The position numbers and the translations under genes were made by a program. A DNA stretch of 64,000 bases from positions 120,237 through 184,236 of the forward strand of contig JAANBB010000036.1 in assembly GCA_014621425.1 (NCBI GenBank), written 5' to 3'. The notes beneath the pieces are model-generated. The model saw nothing but the letters and a program-made list of their open reading frames with translations, made no database searches and was not told the origin of the DNA. Origin of the DNA: Cylindrodendrum hubeiense. Its lineage: Eukaryota; Ascomycota; Sordariomycetes; Hypocreales; Nectriaceae. Position 1 is the stretch's first letter, and the number at the start of each line of letters is the position of its first letter. Positions 55,263-64,000 of the stretch are shown here, one piece after another.

Positions 55263-58200
55263 TCGCTCTATTCTCTCCTGTTATCTGGGCCAGCTAGGCA
55301 TACAATCAATACACGAACTCAATAGATCTTGGCGGAGATCCTCTAGTCGGGGCGTACTCTTCAACTCCACTACGGGCCATTGCAAAACCTCTGTGCACAT
55401 CCCATGTCTGACCTCAGCTTAAGCCGTTGCATCCACATCACGCCTGAGCTAATGAGCGTTATTTGACAACAAAGGTAGTCAACCCTTTTCGGCACGGGTT
55501 ATCCGTATGAAGGAAAGTAAGACGGTATACAGATGCGGTGAGCGGGGCCGTCACAGGGTCTAAGCCAACTGCCGCTGTATTAATTGGGGTGTCGCCCAGA
55601 TATAGGCTCCACTTTCGAGTACAGAGAAGTAGAGATGAAGAAAACGAGGCGAGAACTCAACAACTAAATTCGCTGGTCCTCAACAAGGTATTCTCAAAGG
55701 GTGAGCTTTTGATCCTCCCGTCTTCCCTGATGATCGCACTTGCGTCATGCGGGATGGAACAGCAAACAAGCAAGCCCCGTTGAACGCCAAGTCAGCTCCA
55801 CCACTGATTATCTGCTGTGATTCGAACCAGAGACACAAGAGAAACAGTTGTTACCTTATATTCGATCTCTGCGCCACTTGGCTATACTCAAGACTATTAT
55901 ATCTCTACTCCCTGCGTCTCAGCTCCATCACCACTCGGCAGACCAAAAGAGACAAACCTGATTCGCGGGCATCGAAGGCTAGGGAACGCACATGATGATT
56001 CCGTCTTGGCTCGAACATGGAATCCAGAGAGTTAGAAAGTCCATGACTCGTGAAAAGGTACCTCTGCAGCTGCCGTCGCAGATCAACGTCTTAGCCCAGG
56101 TGAGCAAGGATGGCAGGTTGAAGCAAATCAACCTGACAACTCAGTAACTGTCCAATCTTCAAACTTCCCGACCACTCGGTCTTGAGTCATTCTTGGCCGC
56201 AGCCCTTCGGCATGATCCCTTTTTGCAGCTCTGTTGGGGAGATCCTCCCAATGTGATCTATCATCCGGCCAACCCGGTCATAATTTTGACAGGCCCGGCA
56301 CCTCCAGAGGTCATGCTGCAGGGCCGCGATACTGACTGGCCAGTCGAGTGTTAGCAGGCTTGCTTACCACGTCAGACGACCGACGATCTCCACCTCGCCT
56401 TTTGATTCCTTTTAAGCAACATGTCCATGTCCAGGAGGATGATGACGATCGTTTCTGGCATTTTCAATGTCGGGGAGTCGTCTAGAGGGTGTCACTGTCG
56501 TCATTGTTTAATCCAGGGACCTCCCAGCCACCTGTCAACGCCCATTGCGCCGAAGCCAATGGATCGAAATATCCTGCAGAAGGAATGCGCTAAACGGTCT
56601 GCTGATGGGGGGACCGGGCGGAAGAAGTGTTGACGAGGCCAGGTCTCAGTTTGCCCCGAGGAAGGGCCCGACGATGGAGTCATAAGATGAGATTCGTCTA
56701 ATCACTCGCGGCCAGTTTCACGGCAGCGAGCCGGCTGATGAAGTTCAGTCGATAAACAACACCGATCCAAGACGATGGGACACCGCTATCATGACAGGTG
56801 CGGTCTATAGAAGAGGAAGACCCCGATGCCTGGGGTGGCGTAGCATCCTCGGCCTTGTCTCAAAGCCGTGGGGAAGGGTAGCCAGATGGGCGAGGGGGGC
56901 CGCAGTCCAGACCATGGCGTGGCGGGAGAAAGGCCGGCTGAGGTTGCGGGCGAGCGAATCAGGTGTTGCACTTTTAGTCCTTTGCGGCTCGGGAAGGCCA
57001 ATGTCGGATATAACATTAGGGCTAACGACTGTTGGACCTTTTGGATGTATCATATCGTAAAGCCCTGAGACATCCGGGAGTACCGTCCGTCCCCGCGTCG
57101 AAGAAAAGCGGCAGCGACTGAGCACTTGCGATCGCGCGGGACTCCTTTCGCATTTGCCCCGACAGGCAGAAATCTCAGGGCAAGGGGACTCGAGAGGGTG
57201 AGATGGGATACGTCACATGAGGATGGCGAGGGCGTCGATCGTTGTGTCTAGAATGGCGGCCCCGGGGGTGGAGTGGCTGTCGAGACTGTCGAGGCGGACC
57301 GGCAGTCTACCAGCGTCTATCAGCGGCTCCCGATAACTGCCAGTGTCAACGTGTCTGCCACACGACGCGTGCGCTGAAATAGGCAAATAGGGTATCCCAA
57401 CGGCACGTAATTTTGCAAGCGACCCTGGCCTTCTCAGGGAAGCGTGCTGGGCGAGGAGCTTAGGGGAGGTGGTGGGCGAGCAACGGGCTGGCATTGGATG
57501 ATCTGGATCTGCTTACTCCCGACACCCAGCCTTGGCTCGGGCCCTGGTCCCAGGAGAGCCAACGACGCCAAGTAGGGGATAGGCCATTCCCGGCGGCCAA
57601 CAGGCTGGGATGCCGGGGCCCGTTTGTCATGGGCTGTGGGTCACCCCCAGAGCTCACAGACGCCTTGGGCTGCGTCGGTCGTCCGGGCGCCCTCATTGGC
57701 GCGCGGCCAGGGGAATGGGTGAGGGGGATCCCTGTGTGATGGGAACGAGTGAGGAAGCCGTGTCGACGCTGAGGCCGAAGAGACTGATAAGCCGATTGGA
57801 ACCAGCGGGGGCGCCGCACGCGAGAAGCCACAAACCGGAGGTACGGGCAGTACTTTGTACTTACATATCATCATGGCAACGGAGGGGTGGAGGGCGCCGC
57901 GCCGAGGGTGGAGGCGGAGAGGGGAAGGAGGGGCATCGCCGGAGCCCTCTAGCTGCCTGGTGGCCTTGATAGCAGGGCATGCGCGTGGGTAGGGTGTGAT
58001 TGATATTGGCGATGCAGGATGCAAACCTGGGGATGGGTGTTGGAAATTGCACCTAGCAAACAAAAAAGTGGTGGTGTTGCGCCTCAGAATCGCCCTTGTT
58101 GTTGTTGTCGCCGAAATCACGTGCAAGTTCACCAACGTCGGCGGATGCCTGCACACAGGGATGGGGTGCCATGTTCTCTCTCGCTGCAACATGTTTATCA

Positions 58201-59060
58201 CATCCGGCCCGGGCGAGTTGCAGTGTCATGAAGATAGGAAGATCGCGTGGATCCGCGATGGTGCCTAGCTGAGATATGATGGGGCTCTGGCCAAGGAGCT
58301 GCCAAAAAGCATGTGAGCCCGCGATAGCTATCGGGGCGCAAGGTAGTTTGAGATAGCGGCAGCAGCAATGGCGGGAGATGACAAGTACCAAAGTACTGTA
58401 CCACAAACCAGCGGGCGAGGGTGTCGTAACGATATGCCTTGGATGGCGGTTAGTGGCTGATGCCATATCACCTATCCCAGAACAGCTCAACCTCCAGCCC
58501 ATCCATCCACTCATCCCATCTCCTCCAGGGTTGACGACGGCTGTGGTGCATGCGGGCACTCTCCAAAGAAACAAATCCGGCGCTTGCCTGTTTCAGTGCA
58601 CCACATCCCCGAGGTGACGGGACAGCGGACAAGTCAAATGATATCGTCACGCATGTTGTCCCGCGGGCCAATGGGCTAATGGCCGCAGGGGACGGAATGC
58701 TGTGCCGACTAAGGGATTGGGATAATGGAGATCCAATCGGGATGGAGCGTCGACGGCCCAGAACCAAAGATGAGGCAAAGACAGGGTACCCAGGCATCAA
58801 GTGCCTGCACCTATCTCTATGTGCAAAACGGTCCTCCTAGGAGTCGGGCAGAGTTGGGGGTTCGCCAAGGTAGTACAAAAAGCACTGGTTCATGGGGAGG
58901 AGATGACCAGTGCGGACATCTCTCCCACTGGCCAATACGCACAGAGCAACCGACGACAAAAGGCCGAAGGAGGCTGTCAGGGTGGGAGACAAGATAACCT
59001 GGCGGTTGTTCGACCCTTGTCTCGCATCACATCATCCCTGAGACGTGAGATGTGGAATGT

Positions 59061-59108
59061 GGGCGTGGGCGTGGGACGTGGGATGTGGGATGTGGATTAT
59101 GGGATGGG
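59061..59108. repeat. GTGGGATGTGGG-like G-rich repeat
   Basis: Imperfect copies of GTGGGCGTGGGA / GTGGGATGTGG with regularly spaced G runs, which could form a G-quadruplex on the plus strand. Confidence 0.6.
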
Positions 59109-61872
59109 GTCCAAACGTGGGAAGCGTGCGAGCCGAGCCGCCCACCAACAAACATGAAAATCCTGTCCTCGCTGCCAACTGCGATTACTTGCGGACAACG
59201 AGTGAGGCGGAATGTCAGTCGTCACGCCTTGGACACCGTAACACGCCACATATAATCGCGGCATCAAATGGGCTGAAGCCTAACCCTGACGGAAACGCGC
59301 GGCGCACCTGAGGCGACACGAGCCACAGGGAAGTTTGTTGGTGCCAGTTAGTGGCCTGGAATGCCGGGCCTGCTGCTCAATTTAAGAAAAAGAGTGACGT
59401 TCGGGGAGAAATTGATTGACGGCCGGATCTCTTTCCCCGTGTCGCACGTTGTGCGCACGTCCCGCCTGGCTTCGGGCAGCGGGAATCATTCCGGCGCAAG
59501 CTTATTAAAGCGACGGTCAGGGCGCCATGTACTATGTACAGCGTTTGGCGGCGTTCACGGACGTCGTTTGGGGTTAAAAAAAGAGTTGAGCGGTTGGTTC
59601 GGTCCTGTTTGGGTTGGAGATACGTCGCATTTGGTTGCAGCGCACGGGAGCAACGGGAACACACATGATTTTCATGTGCGCGAAGCGAACAACCGAGAGC
59701 GATAGAACAAGGAGAGAACGAGGCAGCTTGGGCTTGTGAGACCGGCTCATGCTGCATCCCGAGAACCTAACTCCCCTGTCCTGCCTTGCCCTGCCCTGCA
59801 CGGCCAAGGGGCATGGGCCAAGACTTGAGTTCCAAGCAACCGGCCGGATGTTATCCGTCGTCCAGGTACCCAATTATTCGTCATCTTTACCAGGGCCGAG
59901 GTGAGAAAAGAAAACGATCGAACATGGCAGCCGCCAAGCTCGGGAACGTGGTCGGCCGACTTGGGGGTTGAGGTGCTTCACGAGCTTTGTGTAACTCGAC
60001 CTTGGATGAAACACTGAAACTAGAGGCAGCCAAGCTATATTCGGGTCGACCTCGAATGCAGGTAGAAATTAGAATGAGACGCCAGCAGCAGCGACATTCG
60101 ATCAACCCAATCAATTGACCCAACAAAAGAGCCCAGCAGAGCCTGCGGCCGAGGCTAAGCCCACAAGCCCGGGTCTCTGAACCCCATCCCATACAAGGGA
60201 GAATTGCTTTGCCGAGATCGAATTGGATCTTTGATCCTCCCATAGACGTACAACGAGACTGATGCGGTTGCTGTCGCAGTGAGGACGTCCGTTAGCGCGC
60301 TCGCGTCTCCGTCCATCTGTCAGCGGCGGTGGGCCATCTGCTGCAGGTTGCCCGTTAGTGAGCCAGTGACCCGGTCTAGAGGCAACCTAGGCGGTGCTTT
60401 AGGCCTTGCGCTGGGCCAACTCGATGTATCAAGTACTGCTTAGGGAAGAGCCACCTCCGGCTTGATGACATGGACAGGGGTGTTTTGTGGCTGCCGCGGT
60501 GGGGTGGTGGTGGAGAGAGCGTGATGGGTGGCCCAGATGCCGAAGCCGTGTGGTGTCTCGTCTCGTCTCGTCTTGTGTCTGTCTTATCTCTGTCTGTAGT
60601 TGATTGATCCTGAGAAGCGCCAGCCCTCATGCTATTGAACAGAGAGAAGGAGAGCGACGAGCAATCCCAATCTAACGGGGACGTGGAGACGGAACCCCCC
60701 TCGGCCGAGTGGCTCCTCGTCGCCATGGACGGCAGCTCTCACTCACTTTGAAGTTTGTTCTTGAGAGCTAAGACCAAGCGTGAGCTGACACCTTCACCTC
60801 GGACAGCCACCATCAGCCAGTGAGGGCAGCACCGGCATGACAACGGCTGCCCCCAGTTTCGGACAAGACCAGTCTGCGTACATGTGCAGCGTACCACTCA
60901 CTACCGCCCATCCTCCATCCACATGGCACCCTGACAGAAGGCGAGATGCAAGAACACTCTATCCAGAGGAACGAATAGAGCTACAAGCCCGCATGTCGGA
61001 CTGATTGACAGGGCACGTACCCGTCGGGGTCCGGGAACAGTCGTGTGTCTCTGGACGGAGCACGTTTTCTCCACCCCTGCGGCCGGTGCTGCATGGCTTG
61101 CTCACCGGTCGACAGCCCCCTCTTTTGGTGCCCTCCAGTACCCCGTACTGCAGTCCACCATTGCCTACCCTTCGCCCTGGGGGCCGAGTTTGGCCCTGTT
61201 GTGCCCTGCCCTGCATCAAAACTAGCCCAACTCTGTGATGTGCCAACTCGGGACACTTGACATGGGCGGCCGGGGACGGGCATGTTGACCGGGGGGGCAG
61301 ACGTGGCTCCTGTCGGAGACAACACGCCCCCCTTCAGAGCTTTCAGGACGAGCGCGGGGGTTTGGTTTGCTTTGTGGTGAGCGCTGGACGAAGCGTGGTG
61401 GCCATGGCTGTTCTGGGCCCTCGGTTGCCGATAGCTACAGGGCTGCGCTGCCGCGCTGCTCGCAATTAGACCCGGCTGTGGTGGGTGGCTCATGTCTCTC
61501 TGTGCCTGCTTCTGCCACAGCCCCTCACTGGCAAGGGTCAGGAATTACGTCGTAGCAGCAGAGAGATGGAAAGGATCGAGCAGCTCGGGCGCAGATGCCA
61601 TCATGGAGCAGCGCGATAGCTCCGGTGCGTTGCGGGCGCATGCTTCGTAATGCCATGGCGCTCCCTCTACAGCTCGTCCCCGCGGGCCAATGCCTCGGGG
61701 TGGATGTGGCCCAAAAGTCTTTCAACCTAGATAGTGGGTGCGGAAGTGCAAATGCAAGTGAAAAGCGCAAGTTCGAGATCAAGTCGAGCGCGAAGGGTGA
61801 AGTTGCATAATGTGTGGGAACGAGGCCGGCACATGTCTGACCTCTTCTGCAGCGGCACCTCGAAACCAAGCT

Positions 61873-61935
61873 CCTGCTGCACTCCCACTGCACCTTCACT
61901 GCACCTCCACTGCACTCCCACTGCACTCCCACTCT
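61873..61935. repeat. CTGCACTCCCA tandem repeat
   Basis: About five copies of an 11-12 bp unit, CTGCACTCCCA with variants CTGCACCTTCA and CTGCACCTCCA. Confidence 0.85.
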
Positions 61936-63429
61936 CACACAAGCGCCCCGCGGCGGCGCTCCTCTCGCACCGCGGTCTGCCAGGATGCGTGCGTCTTGCC
62001 ACACTCCTTCCCGAAGGCCCTGGAGGCGCAGCGCAGTGCAGTTGCAGCAGGTCGCGGTACACAGCAGCACGGCATTAGGAGCTGGGCTGCTTGGCTGCGT
62101 GGGCAGGAAGCCACCACCACTGCCCTGCTACAGGGGAGGCACCAATGCCACTCCCCACTCTCCCCCACCACATCACCACTCCCAACGCTCTCTTGTTCAA
62201 CTACCTACTCCGTACATACCTAGCTAATAAACAACGGCCGGGAAACGAAGACACGGAATTGCCTAGGCTCAGGCAATGCAAACGCAGGACCTCCTCCGCC
62301 TCCTCCACCTGCTGCGACAGCCCACCCACCGACCCAGAGGACTCCCACTACCCTGGCTTCAGGCGGCGCTGCCTCGCCTCATTCGCCCTGCGCACGTCGG
62401 GAATTGCTTCTTTTCATACAATGCGCAATTGTTAGCGTTGATATCGACGTTTAGCCTCGACCGGACGGAACGTGGACTCGTCCAGCTCCATCACCAGATG
62501 CCAGACGGCTTTCCTTCGTCTTGTTTTAACTTTGCACCACCTTATGCGATCGCTCTCCGATTGGTACGATAGCGCTGGAGCCAAAACGATCTCACGCCAA
62601 GTTTGCCGACACACCCCTCCCACTCCACTTCCATTTCACATTCCCTTCCACCTCCACATGCAGTTCCGCCCCTCTACTCCGTAGGCTCGCTCACGTTGGC
62701 CCTCCCCATCTGGTTGTTTCGTCTGTTGTCGAGCAGAGGTGTGCAATACCGTACCGCCCACTCGCAGGCCTCGGAAACAAAAGCAAAGCTTGGGCTCCCA
62801 AGGTCCAAGGTGAGACTTTCTGGATAGTCCCTCCCGTTCACCAGGGTTCCCCTGGTCTAATGTTCCCCCAACCCAACTCAACGTCATCCGGGTCGCAGGT
62901 CTTGGGAAGTGTGGAGGGGATGCCATCCACCATCTGTGCTCTTGTCCCGTCGACACCATCTCATGCACTTCCGCGGTTGCGGGTTGCGTATGCCCTGGAT
63001 TTAGATTCGCCCCAGCGTTTGCTCACTGTTCCCCCATCTGCACCACACTTCCTTCTATGGTCCATCTCACACCCACACCCGCTGGAAGGCTACCTCCCTC
63101 CTGTTCAACTCCACGGGTTTGCTCACTCGTCATAAATCAGGACCTACACGAGATGACATCAACCGATCCCTCATCATTCACCCGTGGAGACACCAGGGCT
63201 TAGCATTAGCACTATCGGCATTAGCACTACCAGCATCAGCGTCGTCTTGGACAATCGGCAATCCCCCTCCCCCCCCCTTCAAATACGCACACTCATTCAA
63301 GAGCACGTCACATCCATCACGGAGACTATCCATTGCCGTTGGGTTCTTGGTCATCGAACTTGGCGCGGTTATTAAGTGGGCTTTGTTGGGTTGCGCCAGG
63401 CGGTTTTTGGTACCTGTCATCATTCAGCA

Positions 63430-63460
63430 TTACCATCAGCATCATCATCAACATCATCCC
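63430..63460. repeat. CAT/ATC trinucleotide-like repeat
   Basis: Imperfect CAT repeats (CATCAGCATCATCATCAACATC). Confidence 0.7.
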
Positions 63461-63904
63461 CTCCATCACTTGAGCAAAGCTAGCACAAGCCATCCCAGTC
63501 CCAACCCAATCCAGTTCGGTCCAAGCTTCCCTGGGGCGGACCCTCATCCCCGGCTCCTGCTGCTAGCACGAGCGTGTGTGGTGGGCCGAGTACGGGTGAG
63601 TCCCCAGCGGTCCCGGCGTCCCAGCGATCCAGCATCGATCCAAGCGGCCCCCAGCCAGGCCAGGCGCAGGCCAGGGGATCCAAGCAAGTGACCCAGCGAC
63701 CCAGAAACGGGGGCACACTACGCACGACAGCGGCCCAGCATCCATCAAACAATCTATCCTCCAGGGTTCCAGGGGGGTGCCCATGATTGACGGACGGAGC
63801 CCTCACTCCCGCGCGCTCGTCCACGCCCAATCTCACACTCTTAACCCTCTGCGCCTGCGCCGGGACCAAGCAACCAGAAAGCAAGAAAGCAAGCCAGGCT
63901 GAGG

Positions 63905-63935
63905 TACCGACAGTACCGACTGTACCGACTGTACC
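63905..63935. repeat. GTACCGACT tandem repeat
   Basis: Three to four copies of a 9-bp unit (GTACCGACA/GTACCGACT) close to the right edge. Confidence 0.8.
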
Positions 63936-64000
63936 TGCCGCACCCGCGCCGGTGCTGTCAGAGTCGCTGTCACTCGCTGTCACTCGGCATCATCGTGCTC

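Larger units (their letters stand above)
51736..64000. other. 12-kb stretch without a convincing gene
   Basis: From 51.8 to about 56.3 kb the DNA is relatively AT-rich and holds short, motif-free frames. The minus-strand frames at 52939-53210 and 53559-53937 include hydrophobic segments (for example CYIFPVLSIIGSLPLAGVPF) in shifting frames and could be a decayed membrane-protein gene. From about 56.4 kb to the right edge the DNA is GC-rich with many overlapping frames of repetitive or Pro/Arg/Ser-rich composition, typical of non-coding DNA. No splice-consistent model with a known motif emerged on either strand. Confidence 0.45.

Noticed and set aside
55815..55895. tRNA-like A box (TAGCCAAGTGG) and B box (GGTTCGAATC) on the minus strand
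   Set aside because: The arms do not pair into a cloverleaf: the T-stem mismatches and no clear D-stem partner is found. At best a decayed tRNA-derived piece; tRNAscan-SE would settle it.
60981..61493. A 170-codon minus-strand frame
   Set aside because: Low-complexity composition and open frames on both strands in GC-rich DNA.

Overview
The window reads as nuclear DNA of a filamentous ascomycete (Pezizomycotina). Genes are spaced, most carry short introns (about 48-130 bp) with GTAAGT-like donors, CTAAC/CTGAC-like branch sites and CAG/TAG acceptors, and the families are typical of these fungi: NACHT and DUF7779-type NLRs, a Zn2Cys6 regulator, an SRPK-like kinase, EFR3 and a Krev-1/RSR1 GTPase. 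The near-canonical EFR3 and Krev-1 proteins and overall style fit Sordariomycetes, perhaps Hypocreales; that rank is inference.

Region 1 (1-31 kb) looks accessory. From left to right: the 5' part of an SRPK-like kinase (-), a GNAT acetyltransferase (+), a decayed DUF7779-type NLR (-), a second GNAT (-), a LPxELR/2EXR-like protein (+), an alpha/beta hydrolase (+), a large NACHT-ankyrin-protein kinase fusion broken by one in-frame TAG (+), a Zn2Cys6 regulator (+), a small two-exon Gly/Asn-rich protein (-), a SesA/STAND-N-like protein with a repeated Gly/Asn-rich tail (+), a class 1A-like dihydroorotate dehydrogenase (-) and a flavin monooxygenase (+). Two NLR-type receptors and two small proteins with possible signalling architecture lie within about 22 kb, which suggests an incompatibility or innate-immunity neighbourhood. 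No functional partnership is proven by sequence.

Region 2 (31-50 kb) is visibly more GC-rich and holds conserved housekeeping genes: EFR3 (anchor of the plasma-membrane PI4-kinase complex), a Pro/Ser-rich single-pass membrane protein, and an eight-exon Krev-1/RSR1 Ras-like GTPase. About 8 kb of pyrimidine-rich DNA without a credible gene precedes the GTPase.

Region 3 (50.6-64 kb) has one intact single-exon short-chain dehydrogenase (-), followed by about 12 kb in which I find no convincing gene. This stretch holds short related repeat segments near 52.6, 53.3 and 55.2 kb, non-coding-looking short ORFs and several simple tandem repeats toward the right end.

Splice sites were assigned by eye from frame continuity, consensus and family motifs. 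None is backed by transcripts.
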